The translations under genes were made by a program, and so were the position numbers. A stretch of DNA of 64,000 bases from contig NZ_PTXL01000001.1 in NCBI RefSeq assembly GCF_004343775.1, forward strand, positions 868,001 to 932,000. The letters are read 5' to 3'. This document shows positions 35,612 through 45,196 of this stretch, one piece after another. This stretch comes from Burkholderia sp. SRS-46 (GTDB lineage Bacteria; Pseudomonadota; Gammaproteobacteria; Burkholderiales; Burkholderiaceae). Position 1 is the stretch's first letter. Each line of letters opens with the position of its first letter. The notes under the pieces are model-generated. The model was not told the DNA's origin and searched no databases. It saw only the letters and a program-made list of their open reading frames with translations.

Positions 35612-35881
35612 TTACTGGCTGGCAGCGTCGGCCGGAGCGGCCTTCTTGGCGGCCTTCTTCGCAGCCTTGTGATGGGCCTTCTTCGACTTTTGATGCTCTT
35701 CGTGCATCGCCGGCTCGGCTGCCTGCGCGGCTTGCTGCTGCTGCAGGGCCTGTGCGCGCTGCTCGATCTCGGAAATCTTGGCCGGATCGGTGATGGTCTT
35801 GATTTCCGTGCTCTCTTGCGCATACGCTGCGCCAGCCAGCGCCGACATCGCAACCAGGATAGCCAGGGACGTCTTCTTCAT
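35612..35881 (-). CDS. Small secreted Lys/Ala-rich protein
   Basis: An 89-residue protein with a clear signal peptide (MKKTSLAILVAMSALAGAAY, cleavage after AYA), a helical middle (TDPAKISEIEQRAQALQQQQ) and a basic tail HKAAKKAAKKAAPADAASQ. Likely periplasmic. The Lys-rich repeats resemble histone-like low-complexity tails but no family is recognised. A terminator follows its stop. The gap 35882-36094 to the YdcF gene shows no other gene. Confidence 0.78.
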   Translation of the reverse strand: MKKTSLAILVAMSALAGAAYAQESTEIKTITDPAKISEIEQRAQALQQQQAAQAAEPAMHEEHQKSKKAHHKAAKKAAKKAAPADAASQ

Positions 35882-36094
35882 TGCTTTACCTCCGCTAAGT
35901 GGTGATGCCCCGAGTGTTGCCGTTCAGTCTGGCGACCGCAATCGAGTGCGTGTCGAGTGTAACAAAAGTGACGGATCAATGCATTGGAACGCGGTTCTGC
36001 GCCGGCCTGCGTTGACGTCGCGCAACACGTGCGGCGTATCGTCATGTGCGTGCCATGGTGCGCGGCATCGGCGGCGGCAGGTACCTAGGTGTCC

Positions 36095-36811
36095 TCAGAA
36101 CCACCCGAGCCAGCGGTACACGTAAAACTGCGCGATACCGATCAGCTCGTGCAGCGCATGCTCGGCGTTGACCAGATTCTGCCAGCGCGGCAGCCAGCCC
36201 GTGCGCGCTTCGCGGCGGTTCGCGAAAACCGGCTGCGCATCGATGCCGAAATGACGGAAATCGAGCAGCGCGCGCCGCATCTGGTATGACGATGTGACGA
36301 GAATCCGCGCATCGTCATGCCGTGAGCGTAGTATAGGTGCCGTGAACTTCGCATTTTCGTAGGTCGTGCGGCTGTTCTCCTCGAGCACCAGGTCGCGGGA
36401 TTCGACGCCTTCGGCTACAAGGTAGGGCGCGTAGGTCGCGGCTTCGGTCGCGCCGTGGTGTCGCGGATCGCCGCCGGATACGATCACCGTGCAGCGTTCG
36501 GCGCGCTGCCGGCAGGCGCGGTAGAGCTCGGCGGTCTTGTGGATGCGGGCGAGGGCGTCGGTACGCGGCTCGACGCGCCCGTCGGTTTGCCGGATTCCCG
36601 CGCCGAGCAGGATCAGCGCGGTCTGGCCGCGCATGTCCGGATGTTCGACGGGTGTCACACCGGCCTGCGACCATGCGATCAGCGGCGCCGCGAGCCAGCC
36701 CGTCGCAAGCAGCCAGAAAAGCGCGGCGGCAGCGATTCCGATCATGCGCCGGTGCTTGCGGCACAGCATGAAAGCGATGAAGAGAAGTACAAATGAATCG
36801 AACAGAATCAA
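36095..36811 (-). CDS. YdcF/SanA-family (DUF218) membrane protein
   Basis: About 238 residues with an N-terminal membrane anchor (LFDSFVLLFIAFMLCRKHRR and IAAAALFWLLATGWLAAPLI). The DUF218 domain has ALILLGAGI, EPRTDALARIHKTAEL, TVIVSGGDPRHHGATEAATY and LVLEENSRTTYENAKFTAPI. Relatives include SanA and ElyC, which affect envelope integrity and peptidoglycan precursor handling; the biochemical activity is unsettled. No good ATG precedes the first membrane segment; TTG at 36811 gives a sensible N-terminus, so the start is provisional. Confidence 0.82.
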   Translation of the reverse strand: MILFDSFVLLFIAFMLCRKHRRMIGIAAAALFWLLATGWLAAPLIAWSQAGVTPVEHPDMRGQTALILLGAGIRQTDGRVEPRTDALARIHKTAELYRACRQRAERCTVIVSGGDPRHHGATEAATYAPYLVAEGVESRDLVLEENSRTTYENAKFTAPILRSRHDDARILVTSSYQMRRALLDFRHFGIDAQPVFANRREARTGWLPRWQNLVNAEHALHELIGIAQFYVYRWLGWF

Positions 36812-36969
36812 TTTGATTGGGGTATGGTGTCTTTTTATGGATGGCTGACGATCCGGCCCCGACTCGACGCCAAGCGTCCGGCCTCCTGAACCGGTGGCGG
36901 CGCCGGCGGGCGGAGATCCCGCCCGGTGCGCTGCCTGGCATTGTCGCTGCACTTTAAGAAAGAATCGAG

Positions 36970-37287
36970 ATGGCCACGTATTCCAACGAAGCGGTGCTCG
37001 ACGCGCTGAGGCGGGTGCAGTATCGCCAGGTGCCCTGGGCGCGTCGCCCGGGCGTATTCGAGTATCTCCGGTCGCTCGGGTTGATGGACACGGTCAGGCA
37101 GAAGACCGTTGCACCCGCGCCAGGTTTTCACGCGCCAGTCGACATCGCCGTGCTGACGGACAACGGTCGCGCGGAATTCGCGCGTCTCGAGCGCGACGAG
37201 AAGTTGCCGGTCTGGGTCGATCGCCGCATGGACGACTACGCGCTGAGCGAAGCGAGCGCCGTCGCGATCCTCGAAAGCCGCTTGTAG
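36970..37287 (+). CDS. Hypothetical protein
   Basis: A 105-residue cytosolic protein starting MATYSNEAVLDALRRVQYRQ, then FEYLRSLGLMDTVRQKTVAP and ending DDYALSEASAVAILESRL. The composition is balanced, the start is reasonable and the neighbouring antisense readings are clearly artefacts, so it is probably a real gene. The C-terminal region is helical. No family recognised. Confidence 0.6.
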   Translation: MATYSNEAVLDALRRVQYRQVPWARRPGVFEYLRSLGLMDTVRQKTVAPAPGFHAPVDIAVLTDNGRAEFARLERDEKLPVWVDRRMDDYALSEASAVAILESRL

Positions 37288-37313
37288 CGCGTCCGGTCTG
37301 CCCGCGTCAAGGC

Positions 37314-37343
37314 AAAAAAAGCCCGTATCGCGAGGATACGGGC
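37314..37343 (-). terminator. Intrinsic terminator for the minus-strand gene at 37457
   Basis: GCCCGTATC-GCGAG-GATACGGGC preceded on the plus strand by seven A, giving a T7 tail on the minus strand. Confidence 0.75.
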
Positions 37344-37456
37344 GTACCGGATACTTTTTGCTGTTGCCACGCTGTGCTCATGGCAAGGATGTTGACTCGT
37401 TCCATTCCGCTCAGTTCCCGGTCGAACGCATTTTCTTCGGTGTCGCGAGTGCCGGT

Positions 37457-37708
37457 TCACTGATGGCGGGACGTGTCCTGTGGCGGCAAGCCCACACGTG
37501 CGCGCGCATTGCTGGCGATGTCGCCGCGCAGGTCGCCGCGCGGAACCGTCTGCCGGCCGGATTGTTCGGCGCCGGGCGGCACGTGCAGGTTTCCCTTGTG
37601 CTCCGGTTGCCGGTGGGGCTGCCGGGTGCGGTCGTCGGCGTGTGCTGGCGATGCAAGCGCCAGTGAAACGACAATGCCGCATGCCGCGAGCAGTGACATT
37701 GGTTTCAT
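37457..37708 (-). CDS. Small secreted hypothetical protein
   Basis: An 83-residue reading from ATG 37708, after a GAGGGA ribosome site, with a good signal peptide (MKPMSLLAACGIVVSLALAS, cleavage after AHA). A short hydrophilic, His/Gln/Arg-rich mature part follows (RTRQPHRQPEHKGNLHVPPG). It is probably periplasmic. A minus-strand terminator lies downstream at 37314-37343, which supports transcription. Family unknown. Confidence 0.6.
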   Translation of the reverse strand: MKPMSLLAACGIVVSLALASPAHADDRTRQPHRQPEHKGNLHVPPGAEQSGRQTVPRGDLRGDIASNARARVGLPPQDTSRHQ

Positions 37709-37900
37709 GGCGGGCTCCCTCAAGCCGTCGATGCGGCCCGTTGATATGACGCTAAGGTAAGCGCGGGAGTGCAGGCTTGCTGTAAATATTGGTAAATAGA
37801 TGTATCGCCGCGCGACAGCGATACCCGGCGGGCTGCCCCATGGCGTGGGGCGTTCGCCGGAAACAGAGCGGGCGGCCGAAGCCGCCCGGTGCAATATCCG

Positions 37901-38302
37901 TTACGCCATCTTGACCGGCGCGCGCCACGATTCCGGGTTGGTCCAGAAGGCGCCGCGCAGCCGGTCGCGGCTCGGCGGAGCGGGCGGCTTGGCCGCACTC
38001 GCGCCGATGCGCCCGCGCAGCGAGATTTGCCGGCCGCTCGTGCCGAGTCGTTTCACGATCTCGGCGAGCGTGCCGTCGGATTGCCACTCGTCGAAGCGGC
38101 GACGGCAGGTCGGCGGCGACGGATAGCGGCCCGGCAGCTTCGACCAGCCTTCACCGGTCGATAGAACCCAAAGCACGGCATTCACCACCGAACGGGCTTC
38201 CACGCGGGGACGGCCGCGGCGCTCGCTCCGTGCGGGTTCCGAACAAAACAGACCCTCGACCAGCGCCCACTCGTTATCTCTCAAATCGTCGAACAGCATC
38301 AT
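37901..38302 (-). CDS. Stand-alone DUF4096 (IS5-type transposase N-domain) protein
   Basis: A 133-residue protein MMLFDDLRDNEWALVEGLFC with RRGRPRVEARSVVNAVLWVL, STGEGWSKLPGRYPSPPTCR and RRFDEWQSDGTLAEIVKRLG. This is the N-terminal DUF4096 DNA-binding domain of IS5/IS1182-type transposases. The catalytic DDE domain is absent; instead there is a unique basic Pro/Arg-rich tail. There are no terminal inverted repeats, and a good GTGAGGAC ribosome site precedes the start. It may be a domesticated regulator or a transposase remnant. Confidence 0.7.
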   Translation of the reverse strand: MMLFDDLRDNEWALVEGLFCSEPARSERRGRPRVEARSVVNAVLWVLSTGEGWSKLPGRYPSPPTCRRRFDEWQSDGTLAEIVKRLGTSGRQISLRGRIGASAAKPPAPPSRDRLRGAFWTNPESWRAPVKMA

Positions 38303-38708
38303 GTCCTCACCTCAGCGAAGCTAACTCCGGTGCGCTGCCCTGCGCCGCGCACTCTTCAAGCACTCGACCGTCGAGTGCCGGGTGGGGGCGTCCGGTCCGC
38401 CGGCGATGGATGTCATGCATTCCATCGGACGAATCCGCGCCCTGTGCGTCAGGTTAAGCACGAAGCGTGCCACGTAGGAGGTGAACCCTGCGAGAGCCGC
38501 TTGGCAGCGAGCCGACGGCTATGTCAGCTAGGGGCGTATGAGACGCCAAAATAACCCGCCAGCAAATCGGGACAATCACCAATCTTGTGCAATTCGCCCA
38601 TGCCGCGTGCGTTTGCCCGTGTATTGCACCGCAGCGAAACATGTGCGGCAGGTACGAGGTTAGGCACTAGAATCGCGCATCGATGCCAGAGATTGATGAG
38701 GTCGGAAC
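38303..38708. other. Intergenic region before the LysR gene
   Basis: Contains a small palindrome CTCGACCGTCGAG (38366-38378) and short antisense readings only. No gene, RNA or strong terminator recognised. Confidence 0.35.
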
Positions 38709-39611
38709 ATGAACATCACGCTGCGCCAGCTACGCGTGTTCATCGAGGTCGCGCGGCTCAAGAGCTTCAGCCGCGCCGGCGACGAGATCGGGCTCACGCA
38801 GTCCGCGGTGAGCCGCTGCGTGCGCGAGCTGGAGGCGGAGCTCGGGCTGAAGCTGATCGACCGCACCACGCGGGACGTTCAGCTGACCGACGTCGGCGGC
38901 AACCTGATCGCGAGCGTGTCGCGCCTGATCGACGATCTCGACGACACGCTGCGCGAGATTCGCGAAATCGGCGAGCAGCGCCGTGGCCGCGTGATCGTCG
39001 CGGCGAGCCCGACGATCGCCTGCCGGCTGATGCCCCGTGTCGTGTCGGCCTGCGAGCGGCAGTTCCCGTTCGTCACGCTCGGCTTGCGCGACGACGTGCA
39101 GAGCGACGTGCTGCGCAAGGTGAAGTCGAGCGAGGTCGATTTCGGTGTCGTGATCGGGCCGCTCAGCGTCCCCGACCTGGTGAGCGAGTCGTTGATGACC
39201 GACTCGTTCTGCCTGGTCGCGCGTGCCGATCATCCGCTCGCATCGCATGCGGAGGTGCCGTGGTCGGCATTGAACGGCGAACGTCTCGTGCTGCTCGATC
39301 ACGCGTCGGGCAGCCGGCCCCTGATCGACGCGGCGCTGGCCGCGCATCGGGTCGGCGTGACGGTCGTGCAGGAGCTCGGGCATTCGGCGACGGTGTTCGG
39401 GCTCGTCGAGGCGGGCGTCGGCGTGAGCGTGCAGCCGTGGCTGTCGCTGCCGCTGCCTGCCGGCTCGACGCTGGTCGCGCGGCCGCTCACGCCGCGCACC
39501 GAGCGTACCGTCGAGTTGGTGCGGCGTCGCGATCGCTCGCTGTCGCCGGCCGCCCAGGCGATCTGGGAACTCGTGCACCAGATGCCCGCGCGGGCCGAGG
39601 ATCTCGGCTGA
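38709..39611 (+). CDS. LysR-family transcriptional regulator
   Basis: A 300-residue full-length LysR protein. The N-terminal winged helix reads MNITLRQLRVFIEVARLKSF, SRAGDEIGLTQSAVSRCVRE and LEAELGLKLIDRTTRDVQLT. The effector domain has GRVIVAASPTIACRLMPRVV and SEVDFGVVIGPLSVPDLV. It stands apart from metabolic genes, so neither target nor ligand is evident; the nearest gene downstream is scpB after a 514-bp gap. Confidence 0.92.
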   Translation: MNITLRQLRVFIEVARLKSFSRAGDEIGLTQSAVSRCVRELEAELGLKLIDRTTRDVQLTDVGGNLIASVSRLIDDLDDTLREIREIGEQRRGRVIVAASPTIACRLMPRVVSACERQFPFVTLGLRDDVQSDVLRKVKSSEVDFGVVIGPLSVPDLVSESLMTDSFCLVARADHPLASHAEVPWSALNGERLVLLDHASGSRPLIDAALAAHRVGVTVVQELGHSATVFGLVEAGVGVSVQPWLSLPLPAGSTLVARPLTPRTERTVELVRRRDRSLSPAAQAIWELVHQMPARAEDLG

Positions 39612-40125
39612 TGGCGCTCGCGCGCGGTCATCGTGCATTCGCTTTCGAATGCGCGGCCGACGACCGGCGGTTGGCTCGGCTCGCTGATTGCGCCGGCCAT
39701 CGCCGACGGGCGAGCTCGAGGAGCGCGTCGAGTCCGGCTCGTTGCGCGCGCCGGGGCGAGCTTCGGCCGCGGAGGGTGAGGGCTCGTGCGGTGGTGCGGC
39801 GCGGGCGTCGAGCGCTCGCGGCACTTTCCGGCAACCGGCGCGGGGTCGCGTTGAGGCGGGGTCGGAGCGTTGTGGCGGGGTGGGCGCTGTCCGTTCGGCT
39901 CATCTTTACGCACTCGGCAATTTTGCGTAAGATGGCGCTCAGTCACGCGGTTCCCTCGTTGAATCGTGCTGTTCCGTCCGGTTTGGGCCTGGCTTGAAGT
40001 TGGTTCGCCGCCCCCGGTTCGTGCTCCCATCAATATGACCGATCAGAATCGGGCGAGCGCGTCTTCCGTTCCTTTCGTCTGTTTGTTGATCCGGTTCGTT
40101 TGACCACAGGGTCTGGCCTAGCTGC
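39612..40125. other. Gap upstream of scpB with an inverted repeat
   Basis: No convincing gene. TTACGCA (39906-39912) and TGCGTAA (39924-39930) form a perfect 7-bp inverted repeat with an 11-nt spacer about 200 bp before scpB; it could be an operator or part of its promoter region. Confidence 0.35.
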
Positions 40126-41103
40126 ATGAATACCCAAGAGGCGAAGATCGTCCTCGAGACTGCTTTGATCTGCGCGCAGGAACCGCTGAAGCTCGGCGAT
40201 TTGCGCAAGCTCTTTGCCGACAGCGTGTCGGCTGACACGGTCCGCACGTTGCTCGAAGATCTGAAACAGGATTGGTCCGGTCGCGGCGTCGAGCTGGTCG
40301 CTCTGGCGAGCGGATGGCGTTTTCAGAGCAAGCCGGCGATGCGCGGTTTTCTCGATCGCCTGCACCCGGAGAAGCCGCCGAAGTATTCGCGCGCGGTGCT
40401 CGAGACGCTGGCGATCATTGCCTACCGGCAGCCGGTCACGCGTGGCGACATCGAGGAAATCCGCGGTGTCACGGTGAACACGCAGGTGGTCAAGCAGCTC
40501 GAGGATCGTGGCTGGATCGAGGTGATCGGGCATCGCGACGTGCCGGGTCGTCCGGCGCTGTATGCGACGACCAAGCAGTTCCTCGACGATCTCGGCCTGA
40601 AGGCGCTCGACGATCTGCCCGCGCTCGAGGAGCCGGCGGCCAACATCGAGGCCGCGCTGCTCGCGCAGCAGGCGATGGATTTCGAGGACGGCGTTCCGGC
40701 CGCGGACGAGGCGGGCGACGATACGGTGTCGGATGCGTCCGACGACGCCTCGACGCAGGAATCGCCCAGCCGCGATACGCTCGCGGCTGACGATATGCAG
40801 ACAGAACAGGCTGGCGCCGAAGCAGCGCCGGCGAGCGTGCGGCCCGTGCCGCTGCACGCGGAGTTGAACGAGGAAGATCGCAAGCCGGCCGCCGAAGCGG
40901 CAGCCGGCGACGGAGCGGAAGCGGTCGACGGCATGCCCGGCGTGGCTGGTCGTGTCGATGCACCCCGTTCCCGTCCGGCGGACGACGAGATGCTGGACGA
41001 CACGTCCGACAGTCTCGCGGATGCCATACGCAGCGCCAGCGCGCCCATCGGCGCGGACGAGCTGCCGGACGACGAAGCAGAACCCGAGCAGCGTCGCGCC
41101 TGA
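40126..41103 (+). CDS. scpB: Chromosome segregation/condensation protein ScpB
   Basis: A 325-residue ScpB with two winged helices: [20 protein letters not shown] at the start, then [40 protein letters not shown] and [21 protein letters not shown] long acidic disordered C-terminal tail (about residues 190-325) is typical of betaproteobacteria. ScpB joins ScpA and SMC in the condensin-like complex that organises the chromosome. It heads the scpB-rluB-rimP-nusA-infB-rbfA-truB cluster. Confidence 0.94.
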   Translation: MNTQEAKIVLETALICAQEPLKLGDLRKLFADSVSADTVRTLLEDLKQDWSGRGVELVALASGWRFQSKPAMRGFLDRLHPEKPPKYSRAVLETLAIIAYRQPVTRGDIEEIRGVTVNTQVVKQLEDRGWIEVIGHRDVPGRPALYATTKQFLDDLGLKALDDLPALEEPAANIEAALLAQQAMDFEDGVPAADEAGDDTVSDASDDASTQESPSRDTLAADDMQTEQAGAEAAPASVRPVPLHAELNEEDRKPAAEAAAGDGAEAVDGMPGVAGRVDAPRSRPADDEMLDDTSDSLADAIRSASAPIGADELPDDEAEPEQRRA

Positions 41104-41163
41104 TCGCGGCCGATTTCATGCCGCGCCCGCGCCGGGCGCGAGACCTGACATTTTGAGGTTGTT

Positions 41164-42879
41164 TTGACTGATATCCACGATATTGAATCGTCCGCGCCCG
41201 CCGTGCAGGCAGCGCGTGCCGACGATGCGCCCGAGCAGGGCGCCGCGGGCGGCGACGAGCGTCCCCGCCGCGGTCTGCGGCGCGGCCCGCGCAGCCTGAT
41301 CGCGCGTCGCCGCGCGGCAGCCAAGTCGAAGGGCGCCGATGGTGCGCCGCAAGGTGACGAAGGCGCGGAAGCGCCCGCCGAGGCGGCGGAAGCGCAGCAG
41401 CCGGCGCGCGCGCCGCGCAAGGAAGGCGCGGCGAAGGGCGGGCGCAAGCCGGCGGCCAAGCGCGAAGGCGGCGCGGCGCGCCAGGGCGCCCAAGGTGGCC
41501 AGGGTGGCCAGGGCAAGCGCGGTGGTGGCGCAGGTGCGGCGAGCGCCGCGGGCGACGCTGCACCGGATGACCTGTTCGCGTACGTGACGTCGCCGGCTTT
41601 CGACGCGGACAACTCCGCGGCGGGCAGCGGCGTGCGTGCGCCGATGCTGCGGCGCGGCCGCAGCCAGCCGGCGAACAAGCGCGTACTGTCGCCGGACGAC
41701 GATGCGCCGAAGCTCCACAAGGTGCTGGCGGAAGCCGGCATGGGCTCGCGCCGTGAGATGGAAGAGCTGATCGTCGCCGGCCGCGTGTCGGTGAACGGCG
41801 AACCGGCGCATATCGGCCAGCGCATCATGCCGACCGACCAGGTGCGGATCAACGGCAAGCCGGTCAAGCGCAAGCTGCCGAACAAGCCGCCGCGCGTGCT
41901 GCTGTACCACAAGCCGACGGGCGAGATCGTCAGCCATGCGGATCCGGAAGGCCGTCCGTCGGTGTTCGACCGCCTGCCGCCGATGAAGACGGCCAAATGG
42001 CTCGCGGTCGGCCGCCTCGACTTCAATACCGAAGGCCTGCTGATGCTGACGACGTCGGGCGACCTCGCGAACCGGTTCATGCACCCGCGCTACAGCGTCG
42101 AGCGCGAGTATGCGGTCCGGGTGGTCGGCGAGCTGGCTGAAGGCAATCGCCAGAAGCTGCTGCACGGCATCGAGCTGGACGACGGTCCGGCGAACTTCCT
42201 GCGCATCCGCGATGGCGGCGGCGAGGGCACGAATCACTGGTATCACGTCGCGCTGGCCGAAGGCCGCAACCGCGAAGTGCGCCGCATGTTCGAGGCGGTG
42301 GGCCTGATGGTGAGCCGCCTGATCCGCACGCGCCACGGCCCGATCCCGTTGCCGCGCGGCCTGAAGCGTGGCCGCTGGGAAGAGCTCGACGAAGCGCAGG
42401 TGCGCAAGCTGATGGCGACCGTCGGCCTGAAGGCGCCGACGGAAGAGAAGGGCGGCAAGCGCGGTGGCGGTCAGGCCGAGCGTCGCCAGCCCGACCCGAT
42501 GGAGACGTCGATGGGTTTCCTCAACCGTGAGCCGGTGCTGACGACGCACGGGCAGCTCGACCAGCCGCGACGCGGTCCGCGGCGCGGCGCCACGGGCGGC
42601 TTCGCCGGCCCGAGCGGTTACGGCGGCGGTCTGCCGGGCATGTCCGGCGGCGGCTACGGTGGCCAGCGCGCCGGTGGCCAGCGCACCGGCGGACGCGACG
42701 TCGACGGCAACCGCGCGTCGTATGGCGCGGGCGGCAACAAGCGTGGCGGCGGTGCCGGCAAGGGTGGCGGCAGCCGCAACCCGAACGGCAATCCGAACGG
42801 TAATCGCGCGGACGGCGCCGGCAACGGCGGCGCGCGTGGCGGTCAGCGTCCGCAACGGACCCGTTCGCGCGGCCGCTGA
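41164..42879 (+). CDS. rluB: 23S rRNA pseudouridine synthase RluB, TTG start
   Basis: A 571-residue RsuA-family pseudouridine synthase starting at TTG, six bases after GAGG. Residues 1-175 are a disordered basic extension. The S4 RNA-binding domain has [20 protein letters not shown] and the catalytic domain [20 protein letters not shown], in which the Asp of GRLD is the nucleophile. The last 120 residues are Gly/Arg/Asn-rich ([20 protein letters not shown]) and resemble an RGG RNA-binding tail. RluB modifies U2605 of 23S rRNA in E. coli. It lies 60 bp after scpB. Confidence 0.92.
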   Translation: MTDIHDIESSAPAVQAARADDAPEQGAAGGDERPRRGLRRGPRSLIARRRAAAKSKGADGAPQGDEGAEAPAEAAEAQQPARAPRKEGAAKGGRKPAAKREGGAARQGAQGGQGGQGKRGGGAGAASAAGDAAPDDLFAYVTSPAFDADNSAAGSGVRAPMLRRGRSQPANKRVLSPDDDAPKLHKVLAEAGMGSRREMEELIVAGRVSVNGEPAHIGQRIMPTDQVRINGKPVKRKLPNKPPRVLLYHKPTGEIVSHADPEGRPSVFDRLPPMKTAKWLAVGRLDFNTEGLLMLTTSGDLANRFMHPRYSVEREYAVRVVGELAEGNRQKLLHGIELDDGPANFLRIRDGGGEGTNHWYHVALAEGRNREVRRMFEAVGLMVSRLIRTRHGPIPLPRGLKRGRWEELDEAQVRKLMATVGLKAPTEEKGGKRGGGQAERRQPDPMETSMGFLNREPVLTTHGQLDQPRRGPRRGATGGFAGPSGYGGGLPGMSGGGYGGQRAGGQRTGGRDVDGNRASYGAGGNKRGGGAGKGGGSRNPNGNPNGNRADGAGNGGARGGQRPQRTRSRGR

Positions 42880-42908
42880 GCCGCGCATCGCGGTGCAATA
42901 TGCTCCGC

Positions 42909-42951
42909 CTCGCGGGCAAAATCGGTGTGAAGTCCCGGTTTTGCCCGCGAG
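42909..42951 (+). terminator. Strong hairpin after rluB
   Basis: A perfect 13-bp stem CTCGCGGGCAAAA/TTTTGCCCGCGAG with a 17-nt loop, 30 bp after the rluB stop. The tail is not T-rich, so it may be an imperfect terminator or an mRNA end-stabilising structure. Confidence 0.55.
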
Positions 42952-42954
42952 CGC

Positions 42955-42983
42955 TTGGCGTTTGCACCAAAAATCGCTATAAT
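42955..42983 (+). promoter_or_regulatory. Sigma70 promoter of the rimP-nusA-infB operon
   Basis: TTGGCG (42955-42960), 17-bp spacer and perfect TATAAT (42978-42983). Transcription would start near 42990, giving a leader of about 180 nt before rimP. Confidence 0.85.
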
Positions 42984-43043
42984 CGCGAAGTCGCTGGGCG
43001 TACGGATTTGATGTGCGGCTCAGGTGCGACCACCGGTAAGAAG

Positions 43044-43068
43044 ATGGGCGTTCCGCCCATTTTTTTTT
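43044..43068 (+). terminator. Terminator or attenuator in the rimP leader
   Basis: ATGGGCG-TTC-CGCCCAT followed by eight T lies between the promoter at 42955-42983 and the rimP start at 43172. Transcripts would stop after about 78 nt unless readthrough occurs. This resembles the leader terminators described upstream of rimP in other proteobacteria and may tie operon expression to NusA levels. Confidence 0.85.
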
Positions 43069-43171
43069 GCTGAAACGGTTAGGCATCTCGGGTAGCGCTT
43101 CCTGCGCCGGCTAAGGCGCGCGCCCGCGGGTGAATTCGCGAGCGGCGGGCGCGAACACCTGAGAGGGCACT

Positions 43172-43630
43172 GTGCAACTGACGGAACTGATAGAAACCAC
43201 GGTCACCGGACTCGGCTACGAGCTGGTGGATCTCGAGCGCACCGGGCGCGGCATGCTTTGCATCTATATCGACCAGCCTGCCGGCATTTCGCTCGACGAT
43301 TGCGAAAAGGTCACGCGTCAGCTCCAGCACGTCTTGACGGTCGAAAACATCGATTACGAACGGCTCGAAGTCTCGTCCCCGGGGCTCGACCGCCCGTTGA
43401 AGAAGCTGGCCGACTTTGAGCGTTTCGCCGGCAGCGAAGTCTCCGTGACCTTGAAAAAGCCGCTGGATGGACGCAAGACCTACCGGGGCATTCTGCACGC
43501 GCCGAATGGCGAAACGATCGGTTTGGAATTTGAGAGGAATAAGGGCGAGGCGGCCATGCTGGATTTCACGCTGGCAGACATCGACAAAGCCCGCCTGATT
43601 CCGCACGTTGACTTTAGGAGCCGCAAATAA
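43172..43630 (+). CDS. rimP: Ribosome maturation factor RimP, GTG start
   Basis: A 152-residue Rim[21 protein letters not shown], then [20 protein letters not shown] and [20 protein letters not shown], the family signature S-S-P-G-L-D-R-P. RimP assists 30S maturation. A GTG start follows GAGAGG. The stop overlaps the nusA start (TAATG), so the two are coupled. Confidence 0.95.
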   Translation: MQLTELIETTVTGLGYELVDLERTGRGMLCIYIDQPAGISLDDCEKVTRQLQHVLTVENIDYERLEVSSPGLDRPLKKLADFERFAGSEVSVTLKKPLDGRKTYRGILHAPNGETIGLEFERNKGEAAMLDFTLADIDKARLIPHVDFRSRK

Positions 43631-45105
43631 TGAGTCGCGAAGTGTTGATGCTGGTGGATGCGCTGGCGCGCGAGAAAAACGTCGACAAGGATGTCGTGCT
43701 GGGCGCCCTCGAGGCGGCGCTCGCTTCGGCGTCCAAGAAGCTGTTCGACGAAGGCGCCGAAATCCGCGTCCATATCGATCGCGAAAGCGGCGAGCACGAA
43801 ACCTTCCGTCGCTGGCTCGTCGTGCCTGACGAAGCCGGCCTGCAGGAGCCGGATCGCGAGATCCTGCTGTTCGAGGCGCGTGATCAGAAGGCTGACGTCG
43901 AAGTCGGCGACTACATCGAGGAGTCGGTGCCGTCGATCGAGTTCGGCCGCATCGGCGCGCAGGCCGCGAAGCAGGTGATCCTGCAGAAGGTGCGCGACGC
44001 CGAGCGCGAGCAGATCCTGAACGACTACCTCGAGCGCGGCGAAAAAATCATGACGGGCACGGTGAAGCGCCTGGACAAGGGCAACTTCATCGTCGAATCG
44101 GGCCGTGTCGAGGCGCTGCTGCGCCGCGACCAGCTGATCCCGAAGGAAAACCTGCGCGTGGGCGACCGCGTGCGCGCGTACATCGCGAAGGTCGACCGCA
44201 CCGCGCGCGGCCCGCAGATCGAGCTGTCGCGCACCGCGCCGGAATTCCTGATGAAGCTGTTCGAAATGGAAGTGCCGGAGATCGAGCAGGGCCTGCTCGA
44301 GATCAAGGCGGCGGCCCGCGACCCGGGCGTGCGCGCGAAGATCGGCGTCATTGCGTACGACAAGCGGATCGATCCGATCGGCACCTGCGTCGGCATTCGC
44401 GGCTCGCGCGTGCAGGCCGTGCGCAACGAGCTCGGTGGCGAAAATATCGACATCGTGCTATGGTCGGAGGATCCCGCCCAATTCGTGATCGGCGCGCTCG
44501 CGCCGGCAGCCGTCCAGTCGATCGTCGTCGATGAAGAAAAGCATTCGATGGACGTCGTCGTCGACGAGAACGAACTCGCTGTCGCGATCGGCCGCAGCGG
44601 TCAGAACGTTCGCCTTGCCGGCGAACTGACCGGCTGGCAGATCAACATCATGACGCCGGACGAGTCCGCCCTGAAGCAGGGTGAAGAACGTGACAGGCTG
44701 CGTGCACTGTTCATGGCGCGTCTCGACGTCGACGAAGAAGTCGCCGACATCCTGATCGACGAAGGCTTCACGAGCCTCGAAGAGATCGCTTACGTGCCGC
44801 TCAACGAAATGCTCGAGATCGAGGCGTTCGACGAGGACACCGTGCACGAACTGCGCAACCGCGCGCGTGACGCGCTGTTGACGATGGCGATCGCGAACGA
44901 AGAAAAGGTCGAAAACGCAGCGCTGGATCTGAAGAGCCTCGACGGCATCACGTCGGAGTTGCTCTCGAAGCTGGCCGAACACGGTGTAGCCACGCGCGAC
45001 GATCTCGCCGAGCTGGCAGTGGATGAACTGGTCGACTTGACCGGGATGGAAGAGGATGCCGCTAAGGCGTTGATCATGAAAGCACGTGAACATTGGTTCC
45101 AGTGA
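43630..45105 (+). CDS. nusA: Transcription termination/antitermination factor NusA
   Basis: A 491-residue NusA with the full domain order: N-terminal polymerase-binding domain ([20 protein letters not shown]), S1 domain ([20 protein letters not shown]), KH1/KH2 ([20 protein letters not shown] and [20 protein letters not shown]) and two C-terminal acidic helix-hairpin-helix repeats ([20 protein letters not shown] and [18 protein letters not shown]). It controls pausing, intrinsic termination and antitermination. It overlaps rimP by one base and precedes infB by 91 bp. Confidence 0.97.
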   Translation: MSREVLMLVDALAREKNVDKDVVLGALEAALASASKKLFDEGAEIRVHIDRESGEHETFRRWLVVPDEAGLQEPDREILLFEARDQKADVEVGDYIEESVPSIEFGRIGAQAAKQVILQKVRDAEREQILNDYLERGEKIMTGTVKRLDKGNFIVESGRVEALLRRDQLIPKENLRVGDRVRAYIAKVDRTARGPQIELSRTAPEFLMKLFEMEVPEIEQGLLEIKAAARDPGVRAKIGVIAYDKRIDPIGTCVGIRGSRVQAVRNELGGENIDIVLWSEDPAQFVIGALAPAAVQSIVVDEEKHSMDVVVDENELAVAIGRSGQNVRLAGELTGWQINIMTPDESALKQGEERDRLRALFMARLDVDEEVADILIDEGFTSLEEIAYVPLNEMLEIEAFDEDTVHELRNRARDALLTMAIANEEKVENAALDLKSLDGITSELLSKLAEHGVATRDDLAELAVDELVDLTGMEEDAAKALIMKAREHWFQ

Positions 45106-45196
45106 GAAATGACCATGGCGCACTGATTTGATGGCGGCCGGAAGGCCTGACCCGATGCTAACCGCAAGGAATCGGTCCTTGCACTAAGAGGAATGA

